A stretch of DNA of 64,000 nt from Leifsonia tongyongensis (GTDB lineage: Bacteria > Actinomycetota > Actinomycetes > Actinomycetales > Microbacteriaceae), in the NCBI RefSeq assembly GCF_010686705.1, contig NZ_JAAGWY010000005.1, forward strand, positions 1 through 64,000, written 5' to 3'. Numbering within the stretch: the first letter of the stretch is position 1; each line of letters opens with the position of its first letter. Below the pieces are notes generated by a model, which did not search any database, was not told where the DNA came from, and worked only from the letters and a program-made list of their open reading frames with translations. Position numbers and translations under genes: made by a program. Positions 33,616-42,581 of the stretch are shown piece after piece.

Positions 33616-36054
33616 TCATCGCTTGAGTGCGGCGGAAATGTTCGGGGGTGTTGTAACCCCGGACGCGTCGGTGACCTTCTGGGCCGCGCGGTTGAGCTCG
33701 ACTCGAGCAGCTTGGCGGGACGCTTTCAGCGTTTCCTCGATGGTCTGGCGTTGCATCATCTCGACGAGTTGACTTCGGGCAGAAGCCCGGGTCGGGGCGA
33801 CGAGAACGATGTCGTTGTTCTCTTTGCCCCGAGTAAGGCCAACATAAAGGCCCGCGGCGTCAACACCTGGGCCGACGAGAGCGCAATCGGTGGTCTCGCC
33901 CTGGACGCCATAGACGGTTGATGCATAACCGAGGTGCAGATGGGCGCCGGCGTATTCGTGGGTGATCTTCTTGACATCGGTCGAGTCCGTGGAGGACGCG
34001 AGAATGACGTGTGCCGCCGTGATCCGCTTCACTACCCAATGTTGGCGGTTCTGGACGTCGGCACGGTGATCGTTCCGGCGAGTTTGAACGACGTCACCCA
34101 CAAAGATTGGCTGGCCTCCTTGACCTGATGTGGATTCCGTGGTGTCGATCTGACCGGCATGAACCCTCCCAGATTGGATGTCTTCGCTAATCGCTTGTGC
34201 CTCAGCATGGGTCGCGGTGACCAGTGCGATCGTCTGGCGCTGCTCAACCGCTTCGAACCACGCTGAGACCATTTGAGCTCGTGCCTCGTATTCGCTGTTT
34301 GCAAGAATGACGTGCCCGGTATCGATGAGCTCGTCAGCGACGCCTTCGGATGCTTCGCGACCATGCGGGTCGCGAAGCCTTTGCGTCACGTTCGCCCATG
34401 CAGAATCCTTGAACCGATGGATCGCAGTCAACTCGACCTGGTCCGCCGAGTGGGTCCAGAAGAGAGCCATCGCGCCGGAGTGCCCCACTGGCAGCGCCTG
34501 ACGTTCGTCGCCCACGAGCGCCACTGTCGAATGAGTTCGTTCCAGTACGTCGACGAGTGCGTTGGCTCCCTCGAGGTCGAGCATGCCGGCCTCGTCAACA
34601 ACGATCCGATCGCCCGGACTAACTGCAATACGCGGACCTGTGTACGTCAGCCCCGTGGTCTGATCAATATCGCCGATTTGGAGGCAGCGCCATTGGGTCG
34701 CTCCAGCCTCGTTCGTCGACCATCGCCAGCCGTAGTCGTGGAGCAATTGATGCAGCGACGACGACGCGCTTTGCGTTTCACGGCCAGCGACTGCCGACGC
34801 CTTCTTGGTCGGCGCAACGATGATCATGTTCCGGCCGCGCCGACGAAGTGCAGCACCCGCGACCTTGAGCATGGTGGTCTTGCCAGTTCCGGCCGCACCG
34901 GACACGGCAACGCTTCGTGAGGTTCCAGCTATGGCGGCGACGCCAGCTAGTTGACCTCTGTCAAGCGTGTGTCCAGGCTCGACTGCTTGGCCAACCGCCT
35001 CCACCTCCTCTGTGCTCAGCGTGGCGCCCGGGGCAGATATCAACTCGACCCTTCGGGCAAGAGTGGCCTTCAAGGTCGCGGTGGAAATGGCCATTCTTTG
35101 CTTGACGTGCGCAGGGACGTTCGGCTCTGTTAAAAGCGTCACAGTGTGAACGCTCGTTGCTCGGGAGACCACTTCATCTAGGACCTCAGCAAACTGCCGT
35201 CGCTCGGCGACGACGCCGGAGCTTGCGATCGCGCGAATCGCGCCGGCACGAATGTCCATATCGCTGAACCGACCTCCCGTGCCGGTAGATCTAGCGTCCG
35301 CATCCACAATCGCCTTCGCAGCCAGAAGCTCGACATCGAGACTCTCGACGGCAGCCGGCCGGATCGCGATCTCGCGCCTCGGTCGGCCGAGTTCGGGATC
35401 AGCTTGTAGAACGTCGGCTCTGACGATTGACGCCCAATCGTCCTCGTTCACGTGCCCGGGCTTGTTCGGTCGACCAGTAGCCCATGCCCACTGATCGATT
35501 TGGGTCAGCACGGTGGAAGAGGGCTCCTCGTCGGGGTGGCGCTCCCTCCAGGCGCGGAGGTGAGAAGCCTTGTTCGTTTCGATCTGTGCGGACCGCTTCG
35601 ATAGCGGCCGCACCAGATGTTGGAGCTGGTCGATTTCCCCGTCCGAGTTCAGGGTGAAGCCCTTCGACGCTAGCGCGGTGATCCATGCGGGGTCGGTTCG
35701 CGAGGCGAGGTCGCCTTCCGCGTTGACGACGTTCTGGAACCGCAACGCGACCCTGGTGTCGACGTTCGACCACTTAAGGTCCATTCCTTGGACTTTGACG
35801 TTCAGCCACAGATGCCGGTGCTTGTGCGGGTCCAATGACCGCGAGCGTTCGTGTCGCAATTCGACGACTTCGACTCTGCCGATGTCCTCCCGGATGGCGC
35901 CCTGCTTTCCACGGCGGGCGTTGAGTTCGGTCTGCCATAGCTTGATGATGCGATCCCGCAACCGATCCTGCAGATCCTCGTACGCGGCCGCCAGCTCCGG
36001 GTCTAGCATCGCCGCGATTGAGAACGATTTCGGAGCGTTGATCGTCGCATCCAA
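33616..36054 (-). CDS. MobF (TrwC/TraA-like) relaxase-helicase, main part
   Basis: This element's nicking enzyme and helicase. Visible parts are the end of the relaxase domain (TINAPKSFSIAAML and the metal-binding triad in DPHKHRHLWLN) and a superfamily-1 helicase: Walker A SGAAGTGKTT near residue 390, Walker B VVDEAGM, GDERQ, and the late motif VYGVQGET followed by YVGLTRGK. The listed start is a TTG inside the conserved relaxase core, so the true N-terminus lies upstream. The same frame continues upstream as RGRDLESPVADLIL, while the remaining N-terminal part is in another frame at 36083-36391. The gene is therefore probably frameshifted. Confidence 0.85.
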   Translation of the reverse strand: MDATINAPKSFSIAAMLDPELAAAYEDLQDRLRDRIIKLWQTELNARRGKQGAIREDIGRVEVVELRHERSRSLDPHKHRHLWLNVKVQGMDLKWSNVDTRVALRFQNVVNAEGDLASRTDPAWITALASKGFTLNSDGEIDQLQHLVRPLSKRSAQIETNKASHLRAWRERHPDEEPSSTVLTQIDQWAWATGRPNKPGHVNEDDWASIVRADVLQADPELGRPRREIAIRPAAVESLDVELLAAKAIVDADARSTGTGGRFSDMDIRAGAIRAIASSGVVAERRQFAEVLDEVVSRATSVHTVTLLTEPNVPAHVKQRMAISTATLKATLARRVELISAPGATLSTEEVEAVGQAVEPGHTLDRGQLAGVAAIAGTSRSVAVSGAAGTGKTTMLKVAGAALRRRGRNMIIVAPTKKASAVAGRETQSASSSLHQLLHDYGWRWSTNEAGATQWRCLQIGDIDQTTGLTYTGPRIAVSPGDRIVVDEAGMLDLEGANALVDVLERTHSTVALVGDERQALPVGHSGAMALFWTHSADQVELTAIHRFKDSAWANVTQRLRDPHGREASEGVADELIDTGHVILANSEYEARAQMVSAWFEAVEQRQTIALVTATHAEAQAISEDIQSGRVHAGQIDTTESTSGQGGQPIFVGDVVQTRRNDHRADVQNRQHWVVKRITAAHVILASSTDSTDVKKITHEYAGAHLHLGYASTVYGVQGETTDCALVGPGVDAAGLYVGLTRGKENNDIVLVAPTRASARSQLVEMMQRQTIEETLKASRQAARVELNRAAQKVTDASGVTTPPNISAALKR

Positions 36055-36082
36055 GATCAGGTCGGCGACTGGCGACTCAAGG

Positions 36083-36391
36083 TCACGGCCTCGACGCTCC
36101 GATGTGAGCCGGGTCGACTCCGTCCACCCAATCCTTCAGCTGGGAGCGGGTGAGCAGGTCGTCGCGGATGGCACCGTTTTCCACGATGTATCGAGTCATC
36201 ACCGCATCCGCGTATCCCGCGGCGGCGAGCACCCCGTCCGCAGTGCGGGCCGTCAGTGTCGAATCACAGACCCCGTTGAAGGCGTACGCGATCGCCTGCT
36301 TCACCCCTTGGGAAGCCTGCCCGCGTTTCCACCTGGCGACACCACCTCGCACACCTACACGTTCCGGTTGCAAGGGAGATTTGGCGCGCAA
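36083..36391 (-). pseudogene. N-terminal piece of the relaxase, separated by a frameshift
   Basis: The 102-residue product contains ARTADGVLAAAGYADAVM, TRYIVENGAI and LTRSQLKDWVDGVDP, which match the region before the TrwC/MobF core, including Tyr residues that could be catalytic. After VDP the frame goes wrong and stops. Removing one G near 36108 joins VDP to LTSERRGRDLESP and then to the main part at 33616-36054. Either the gene is inactivated or the base is a sequencing error. Its own start (36391) is uncertain. Confidence 0.6.
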
Positions 36392-36952
36392 ATCTCAAAT
36401 CCACTCAAAGAGTGCCTACGTGCATTGGCTCTTGGTCGTTTCTGCTGGGCTTGCCTTGGCTCACCTTCCGTTCGTGCTTGAGCTTCCCGAGTGTATTCGT
36501 CCAGGCGTTCTCAGGTTTTTTCTCGAACCTTCGGACCTTCTACCAAACATCACCCGATCACCTTCCACTCCACGACTTGCGCCGCCTCGATCGAGCCCTC
36601 GGTGGGTTGCTGCCGGCGACGATGAAAAAGGCATCAACCGTCTAGACCGTCCGCGCAACAGTCGTCAGTTGGACGAAGGCTTAGCAGCGTCACGGAACGG
36701 TGACGCTGGGGCAACCGCGGGGACTACTCGAAGATCTCGCACAGATACATGCGCAGAAGTTATCAATCAACAATCAATTGGCATTTCAGTTCATGAACGG
36801 TGCTGCGCGAAACTGAGCCAACGACACGGCTTGCACCTCGCACGCACCTGAGCCTCGTTGATCGCAGCTCGGCGCCCCTAGCGGTGGCTGCCGCTGTCTT
36901 CACGGACCGCCGTCACAAAGCAACAACGAAATCCAAGAGAAAAGGGACAAAG
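36392..36952. other. Long non-coding stretch between element and catabolic region
   Basis: About 560 bp. The left half shows nothing I can support and may contain the decayed right end of the element; no copy of the tRNA-Met 3' end is visible. The right half holds the LysR-type box at 36748-36815 and the leader of the sugar-binding gene, with AAGAGAAAAGGGAC as its ribosome site. Confidence 0.5.
36748..36815 (+). promoter_or_regulatory. LysR-type control box, copy 1
   Basis: Gap-free match of about 55 of 68 positions (counted by eye) to 42509-42576, the gap between the LysR gene and its divergent operon. Identical blocks include TTATCAATC, CATTTCAGTT and CTGCGCGAAACTG. It lies upstream of the orphan sugar-binding gene, so that gene probably belongs to the same regulon. 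Its CATGCGC end aligns with the LysR start codon of the other copy, so it may be a remnant of a lost divergent regulator gene. Confidence 0.7.
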
Positions 36953-38368
36953 ATGCCTCACTTCAACCGTCGAGAGCAACCTGCCGGGCGCCGCGCCAAA
37001 AGGATCCGCGCTGTCGCGGTCACCTTTGCTGTCGTGGCAGCTTTGACCGCCTGTACAGGCCAGGGAAGCGCAGCCAACAATTCAGGTGAGCCGACGGGGA
37101 AACTCACGTATTGGTACGCGCCGAACACGCCCGACGCGAAGGGGGTGGCCGACTTCACCAAATTCAATGTCACTCCCTTCCAGAAGCAGTATTCGAAGGT
37201 GGATCTCCAGGCTGTGCAGAAGAATGTCAATACGCTCAACCAGAACATTCAAATCGCGCTCGCAGCAGGCAAGGGTCCCGATATTGTCACTGGATCTGGT
37301 ATCGCGTCGGTGTTCCCGTATGCTCAAGCTGGCTATCTGAAGGACCTGACTTCCACGGCGAAACAGAACAACTGGGCGAACAAACTGCTGCCCTGGGCTC
37401 TGGAATCCGCGAAGGTCGATGGCAAGGTCGTCGCCCTCCCGCAGGGGTATGAGACACTCTCCCTGTTCTACAACAAGACGCTGTTCAAGAAGAACGGGTG
37501 GACCCCTCCTAAGAACCGGCAGGAGCTCGCGGACTTGGCTGCCAAGATGCTCGACAAGGGAATAACGCCGTTCGCTGCAGGCAACTCCGACTATCCGCCG
37601 GCGACCCAATGGCTCGTTTCGGCTTTCATGAATGAGGTAGCGGGTCCCCAGAAGATCCACGACGCGCTCACCGGAAAGATTACCTGGACAGCTCCCGAGT
37701 TCGTCAAGACGATGGACCTCCTCAAGGAATACTTCGACAAAGGGTGGTTCGGAGGGGGCGTCAAGAAATACTTCTCGACGACCGACCCTCAGAAATACAC
37801 CCAGCTCGCCAGTGGTGAGGCAGGCATGTACATCTCCGGGACCTGGGAGTTTGTGACGTTGCCGGAGTACTTCGGCAAGGGCAACAAGAACGAGTTCGAT
37901 TGGGCGCCACTGCCTTCGCTTGCAGATGGCGTGCCCATCACCTATCCGCTCTCAATCGGCAACACGCTGTCGATCAATGAGAAGACGCAGAACTCGAATG
38001 CCGCAGAGGCCTACCTCAACTGGCAGCTTAATGACACGAAGACCATGTGGGCTGCTGTAGCTGCGACCGGTGTCGACCCGCTGCCCGTGAATATCAATAA
38101 GTCGGACATCCCGTCCAACGTGGACCCTCGGTACGCGCGTGTCTATACTTCCCTGCAGGCGGCGAGCGAATCGGGCAACGTCGGATACACGACCTGGACA
38201 TCGTGGGGTGGTAAGGCCACCCAATTCATCTCCGACAACGCTGACAAGGTCCTCAACGGTTCCGAGTCTGTGGGCGATTTCCTGAAGGGGATGGACGCGG
38301 CTTTCCAGAGTGACAAGGCTCGCAATCTGATTCCCACCCCTTACACCACCGGAGAGGCGACGAAGTAG
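36953..38368 (+). CDS. Sugar ABC transporter substrate-binding lipoprotein (orphan)
   Basis: A 471-residue family-1 solute-binding protein with a signal peptide ending in lipobox LTAC (Cys near residue 34). It is a close paralogue of the protein at 57637-59049; shared blocks include LTYWYAPNTPDA against LSYWYAPPTPDA, and WFGGGVKKYF in both. No permease or ATPase gene is adjacent. It may use the permeases at 59049-60910 with a different ligand, or those of another locus. ATG at 36953 follows AAAAGGGAC. A strong terminator lies behind it. Confidence 0.88.
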   Translation: MPHFNRREQPAGRRAKRIRAVAVTFAVVAALTACTGQGSAANNSGEPTGKLTYWYAPNTPDAKGVADFTKFNVTPFQKQYSKVDLQAVQKNVNTLNQNIQIALAAGKGPDIVTGSGIASVFPYAQAGYLKDLTSTAKQNNWANKLLPWALESAKVDGKVVALPQGYETLSLFYNKTLFKKNGWTPPKNRQELADLAAKMLDKGITPFAAGNSDYPPATQWLVSAFMNEVAGPQKIHDALTGKITWTAPEFVKTMDLLKEYFDKGWFGGGVKKYFSTTDPQKYTQLASGEAGMYISGTWEFVTLPEYFGKGNKNEFDWAPLPSLADGVPITYPLSIGNTLSINEKTQNSNAAEAYLNWQLNDTKTMWAAVAATGVDPLPVNINKSDIPSNVDPRYARVYTSLQAASESGNVGYTTWTSWGGKATQFISDNADKVLNGSESVGDFLKGMDAAFQSDKARNLIPTPYTTGEATK

Positions 38369-38393
38369 CCAACTCAGTTGTTGCCGGAATAAC

Positions 38394-38431
38394 AGCGGGT
38401 CGGGTGCGGCCATCTGCAGCCCCGACCCGCT
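38394..38431 (+). terminator. Terminator-like hairpin after the orphan binding protein
   Basis: AGCGGGTCGGG (38394-38404) pairs perfectly with CCCGACCCGCT (38421-38431) over 11 bp. No T-run follows, which is common for actinobacterial terminators. Confidence 0.7.
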
Positions 38432-38557
38432 GCCGGCACCAGAATGCCAACGATGCTTACAACAGGCCTTGACTTTGTCCGGTCAGCACCGAATTGCAAG
38501 CCATCGCTGCCCCAAGCATTGCCGCGAGTAACCAACGCACGTTAGAGGAGAAATACG

Positions 38558-40144
38558 TTGCTTCAAGAGTTGGGCCGCGAAGACCTAATCCAGATCGAGG
38601 CCGAAATTGGTCCGCTCGGATCGATGCCGCTCGGCCGAGAAGAAGTAACGGTTCAGACAAATGACGGGATGCTACTAAATGGGACGCTAACGCGGCCCCT
38701 CGCTACTGGGCCACTTCCGGGAATTCTCATACGCACACCCTACGGGCGAGCATGGATGAACTCCGCCGCTGCTCACCTCGCATCACATGGCTACGCGGTC
38801 CTTGTACAGGACACCCGCACCTCCACCTCATACTTCTTCGAAGCGCGAGACGGCGGGGCTACTTCCGACTGGATGGAACGACAATCCTGGTTCGACGGCA
38901 ACCTCGCGCTCGCCGGTTTCAGCTACCTCGGCTTCACGGCATGGGCGACTGCATCGACATGTCCTTCATCGTTGCGTGCAATGGTCATCGCCGAGTACAG
39001 CGCCGATCGGGTGACGGCCTGGTACCCCGGCGGTTCCTTCACGCTCGATCAAGCTCTGACCTGGTCCGTACAGAACGAGCTGGACGGTTCCGACACCCCA
39101 CCGAGCGCCGAAGTTTTTAACCAGCTGCCGCTCAGCGAAGCGGACGAGGCCGCAACCGGGGAATCACTTCCCTTCTATCAAGAGCGACTCTCATTCGGAC
39201 CGAATTCGTCGCACTGGGACTCCATCGACTACTCGTCTGTAGCTGAAAGCATTTCTGTTCCAGTTCTCCTGTTCGACGGTTGGTATGACTACCACCGCAT
39301 CCCGATCTTTCAGGATTTCGAGCGTCTCGGACGTGCAGGCGTACAACGAAGACTCGTCTTCGGACCATGGACACACAGCCCACTGGACATGCGCAGATTT
39401 CTTGACGAGACGGTCACCTGGTTTGACCTACACATCAAAGGTAAGGGTGAGCCCGAAGCCGAGGCCTCCCTCTTTGACACCGGAGCGAACGAATGGGTTG
39501 ATTTCGATCGCTGGCCGGATGACATGACCATTCGCACCCTCTACGCCACGTCGGACTTTCGGCTTGCAACCGAGCCGCAACTACAGACAACCGAGATCGG
39601 CTGGACCTATGACCCTCTCGATCCCACCCCAGCGGTTGGGCTTACCGCGTTCGGCAACCTTGAAATCGGAGGCCCCCAGGACAACCGAGAACTGATCGGC
39701 AGGTCCGATGTGATCGTGTTCACAACCGGTCAGTTGGAGGAGGACTTTCTGGCGGCCGGCCGCGTTTCGGCTCACGGGTCGGTTCGTTCAGACGCGCCGA
39801 GCACCGACTTCTTTATCCGGGTCCTGGATGTCGGCCCGTCGGGAGCGGCACTCAACGTCTGTGACGGGATCAGGCGGGTCTCAGGTCCGGACCTCAACGG
39901 GCCGGACGGATTCACGCTGGAGGTCGACCTCGGGCCAATCGCTCACTGTTTCGCCAAAGGCCATGCGATTGGCTTACTTATTGCCAGCGGCGCTCACCCC
40001 TATTTTGACCGCAATCTCGGGTACGGGGACTCCTCACCGAATGCAAGCCGGGCGCGGGTAGCGCACCCGGTGATCCAGTCGGGCGGTGTGGGTGGTTTCT
40101 CCATTAGCTTCTCACTTCGTTCTGACGATTTTGGTTCGGGTTGA
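38558..40144 (+). CDS. CocE/NonD family hydrolase (X-Pro peptidase S15-like)
   Basis: A 528-residue serine hydrolase with an alpha/beta-hydrolase domain followed by a jelly-roll C-terminal domain. The triad is visible: S122 in GFSYLG, D244 in DGWYDY and H273 in GPWTHS. Family members cleave esters, amides or X-Pro peptides; substrate cannot be told. No signal peptide, so it is cytoplasmic. TTG at 38558 is chosen for the AGAGGAGA eight bases upstream. The CoA-transferase genes follow after 50 bp, so it may release an acid that is then activated. Confidence 0.85.
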   Translation: MLQELGREDLIQIEAEIGPLGSMPLGREEVTVQTNDGMLLNGTLTRPLATGPLPGILIRTPYGRAWMNSAAAHLASHGYAVLVQDTRTSTSYFFEARDGGATSDWMERQSWFDGNLALAGFSYLGFTAWATASTCPSSLRAMVIAEYSADRVTAWYPGGSFTLDQALTWSVQNELDGSDTPPSAEVFNQLPLSEADEAATGESLPFYQERLSFGPNSSHWDSIDYSSVAESISVPVLLFDGWYDYHRIPIFQDFERLGRAGVQRRLVFGPWTHSPLDMRRFLDETVTWFDLHIKGKGEPEAEASLFDTGANEWVDFDRWPDDMTIRTLYATSDFRLATEPQLQTTEIGWTYDPLDPTPAVGLTAFGNLEIGGPQDNRELIGRSDVIVFTTGQLEEDFLAAGRVSAHGSVRSDAPSTDFFIRVLDVGPSGAALNVCDGIRRVSGPDLNGPDGFTLEVDLGPIAHCFAKGHAIGLLIASGAHPYFDRNLGYGDSSPNASRARVAHPVIQSGGVGGFSISFSLRSDDFGSG

Positions 40145-40194
40145 CGACGTCGCCGCCCCAAACCCATTCGATTTCCAGGACGAAAGATCCAACC

Positions 40195-40965
40195 ATGAAC
40201 AAGATCTGTGCGACCGCTGCCGACGCTGTTTCCGACCTAGAAGGAGGTCAGCGTTTTGCTGTCGGTGGGTTCGGACTCTCCGGCGTCCCATTTGCACTTA
40301 TCAATGCAGTCCACGAACTCGGTATCGACGACCTTGAGATCGTGTCCAACAACTGCGGCACGGATGGCCATGGGTTGGATGTGCTCCTCACGTCGAATCG
40401 GATCAGGAGAATTGTCGCGTCATATGTCGGCGAGAATCGCGAGTTCGCCCGCCGTTACCTCAGTGGCGAGCTTGAGGTGGAGTTGATTCCGCAGGGCACG
40501 CTGGCTGAACGCCTGAGAGCTGCCGGCTCCGGTGTTCCCGCCTTCTACACGCCCGCAGGCGCAGGGACTCAGATTGAGACAGGAGGGCTGCCCTGGCTTT
40601 ACAACGGTAACGGTGAGGTTCTGCGTGCGTCTCCGCCACGGGAGACTCGGCGTTTCGAGTTGGATCAGTTCCGCGGTAAGTATCTCCTCGAGGCGGCGTT
40701 GCCATGCGATGTAGGCCTCGTTCGAGCGTGGCGTGGCGATCGATTCGGGAACCTGATCTTTAGAAAATCTGCGCGCAACTTCAACCCGCTCTGCGCGATT
40801 GCAAGCGCGATGGTCATCGCAGAGGTGGAAGAACTCTCCGAATCAGCGCTTGATCCTGACTCAGTTCATCTGCCCGGCATCTATGTGAATCGGATCGTGG
40901 CCCTCCCACCAGAACTCGCAGGCGACAAACCTATCGAGAAAATCACGCTAGGTGAGGGCTCATGA
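40195..40965 (+). CDS. 3-oxoacid CoA-transferase, subunit A
   Basis: A 256-residue alpha subunit of a family-I CoA-transferase (succinyl-CoA:3-ketoacid or 3-oxoadipate type). Signatures are [16 protein letters not shown] at the CoA-binding start and [15 protein letters not shown] in the middle. ATG at 40195 lies close behind the hydrolase gene. It overlaps subunit B by ATGA. The exact acid (acetoacetate, 3-oxoadipate or another) cannot be decided; no beta-ketoadipate genes are nearby. Confidence 0.88.
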   Translation: MNKICATAADAVSDLEGGQRFAVGGFGLSGVPFALINAVHELGIDDLEIVSNNCGTDGHGLDVLLTSNRIRRIVASYVGENREFARRYLSGELEVELIPQGTLAERLRAAGSGVPAFYTPAGAGTQIETGGLPWLYNGNGEVLRASPPRETRRFELDQFRGKYLLEAALPCDVGLVRAWRGDRFGNLIFRKSARNFNPLCAIASAMVIAEVEELSESALDPDSVHLPGIYVNRIVALPPELAGDKPIEKITLGEGS

Positions 40966-41597
40966 GCTGGACCAGGCAACAGATGGCGCAGCGTGCCGCT
41001 CACGAAGTGTACGACGGCTCTTACGTCAATCTCGGAATTGGGATACCGACTTTGGTCCCGAACTACATTTCGGACGAACGTGAAGTCTTCCTTCACAGTG
41101 AGAACGGCGTCCTTGGAGTAGGCCCATACCCTGCAGCGGACAAGGTCGACGCGGACCTCATCAACGCAGGCAAGGAAACGATCACTGTTCGTGAGGGTGC
41201 GGTCTTCTTCGATTCTGCGATGAGTTTCGGAATGATCCGCTCGCGACGTATCGACATCGCGATTCTTGGAGCCATGCAAGTCTCCGCTCGCGGCGACATT
41301 GCCAACTGGGCCATCCCGGGAGCGATGGTCAAGGGGATGGGTGGTGCAATGGACCTCGTCCACGGTGCAAAGCGGATCGTTGTCGTGATGGACCACCAGT
41401 CGAAGGGCGGCCTGAGCAAGCTCGTCTCGACTTGCACGCTACCCCTCACCGGAGCAGGAGTCGTCGACAGGGTGATCACGACTCTCGGGGTATTCGACGT
41501 TGACAAGGCGGCCGACGGATTCCGTGTCGCAGAACTGGCACCTGGGGTCACTGTCGAACGAGTCAGAACTGTCTCCGACGCTGCGATCCTCAGTTAG
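40962..41597 (+). CDS. 3-oxoacid CoA-transferase, subunit B
   Basis: A 211-residue beta subunit carrying the catalytic Glu (E47 in SENGVLGVG) that forms the CoA thioester intermediate. Other signatures are [15 protein letters not shown] and [18 protein letters not shown]. It is coupled to subunit A by ATGA. Its end overlaps the convergent LysR gene by 4 bases. Confidence 0.9.
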   Translation: MSWTRQQMAQRAAHEVYDGSYVNLGIGIPTLVPNYISDEREVFLHSENGVLGVGPYPAADKVDADLINAGKETITVREGAVFFDSAMSFGMIRSRRIDIAILGAMQVSARGDIANWAIPGAMVKGMGGAMDLVHGAKRIVVVMDHQSKGGLSKLVSTCTLPLTGAGVVDRVITTLGVFDVDKAADGFRVAELAPGVTVERVRTVSDAAILS

Positions 41598-42511
41598 AAG
41601 GGTTGTGGGGGCCCGCCCGCTAGCGTCGTGCGGAAAGACACCACAGTCGCGGAGAACTGTCTCGCGAGCGCTGATGGGGCGGGCGAAGCCGGTGCGATGA
41701 CGGCGAGCTCGCGAGAGACAGCTGGCTCTTCCAGCGGAACGAATCGAAGTTCGCCGGCGGTCGTCAAAGACTGTGTCGACAAAGGGAACACAGTGATACC
41801 CATGCCGTGAGACATCATCGCAATCGCGGTCACCGTCGCATCGACGGTAACAGTCGTATTTGGATAAACGGCTGCCGCCTTGAAGCCTTCGTCGGTCAGC
41901 CGCCTGACGCTCGTCCCTTTGCTGAGCGCGATGAAATTGTGATGAATCAAGTCCTGCCATCGAACCTCTCCCATCTGCCCCAACGGATGATCCCTTGGCA
42001 CGACAGCGCACGCTGGGTCGCTCCCTAGCGGTGTAACAAGAAGGCCGGCGGCCTCTGTAGGTAGTTCCGTGATTGCGACATCGGCGTCTCCCGAATGTAA
42101 TCGTTCCAACACCTCCTTCGCCGATCCGGTTACCAAGTTCAGTTGAACTTCCGGTCTTGTCGCCAGAAAAGCGGAGACGACTTGAGCAAGCATCCCGCTC
42201 GCCAGGACTGGAAGAGCCGCCACTGTAAGAAGGCCACGATCCGCACGTTGAAACGCTGCGAACCGTCCCATGCCAGCATCGAATTCGTCTAAGATCGCAG
42301 CCGCGACCGACAAGAACTCAATTCCGTCCGCCGTTAGCTCGACCATTCGCGTGGTTCGCGCAAACAGTTGCGCCCCAACGTGGGCTTCAACCGTTTGCAC
42401 CGTGCGGGAGACAGCGGGCTGGGTCAGGCGAAGGCTTCGAGCAGCTTCACTAAACGATGACGACTGAGCAACAGCAGAAATCACGCGAAGTTGTTCGATA
42501 GAAAGATTCAT
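41594..42511 (-). CDS. LysR-family transcriptional regulator
   Basis: A 305-residue regulator. The N-terminal winged HTH is typical ([20 protein letters not shown], then [18 protein letters not shown]) and an effector-binding domain follows (about 90-295). It is divergent from the CaiB-MaoC-CitE operon, as itaconate-type regulators are in other bacteria, and the shared 70-bp gap is repeated at 36748. Its ligand is probably the substrate or a CoA ester of that pathway. The 3' end overlaps CoA-transferase subunit B. Confidence 0.92.
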   Translation of the reverse strand: MNLSIEQLRVISAVAQSSSFSEAARSLRLTQPAVSRTVQTVEAHVGAQLFARTTRMVELTADGIEFLSVAAAILDEFDAGMGRFAAFQRADRGLLTVAALPVLASGMLAQVVSAFLATRPEVQLNLVTGSAKEVLERLHSGDADVAITELPTEAAGLLVTPLGSDPACAVVPRDHPLGQMGEVRWQDLIHHNFIALSKGTSVRRLTDEGFKAAAVYPNTTVTVDATVTAIAMMSHGMGITVFPLSTQSLTTAGELRFVPLEEPAVSRELAVIAPASPAPSALARQFSATVVSFRTTLAGGPPQPF

Positions 42512-42576
42512 GCGCCAAGTTTATCAATCGACAACCAACCGACATTTCAGTTTATAAAAGGTACTGCGCGAAACTG
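42509..42576. promoter_or_regulatory. LysR-type control box, copy 2
   Basis: It covers the whole gap between the LysR start (42511) and the CaiB operon (42582). It is near-identical to 36748-36815 without gaps. TTTATCAATC and the central CATTTCAGTTTATAAAAGG are candidate activation and recognition sites. Confidence 0.7.
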
Positions 42577-42581
42577 GACAA

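Larger units (their letters stand above)
11448..36391. mobile_element. Putative integrative conjugative element, about 25 kb
   Basis: It has a tyrosine integrase with repressor and excisionase-like genes, a type IV secretion and coupling-protein operon, SSB, and a MobF relaxase at the far end. It follows tRNA-Met directly. Gene content and the left boundary are clear. The right boundary is not: I found no copy of the tRNA-Met 3' end downstream, so the element may end near 36.4 kb, extend past the window, or be decayed. The split relaxase suggests it may no longer transfer itself. Cargo includes the ubiquitin-like operon, the kinase operon and the 788-residue protein. Confidence 0.72.

Noticed and set aside
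36052-36054. TTG as the real start of the relaxase
   Set aside because: It lies inside the conserved relaxase core, and the same frame continues upstream with conserved residues, so a frameshifted longer gene fits better.
36150-36851. 233-codon plus-strand frame over the relaxase N-terminus and the following gap
   Set aside because: Antisense to the relaxase piece in its first part and non-coding in composition afterwards.
33000-37000. Right attachment site of the element
   Set aside because: I looked for the tRNA-Met 3' end and for CATTTTGCC repeats and found no convincing copy.
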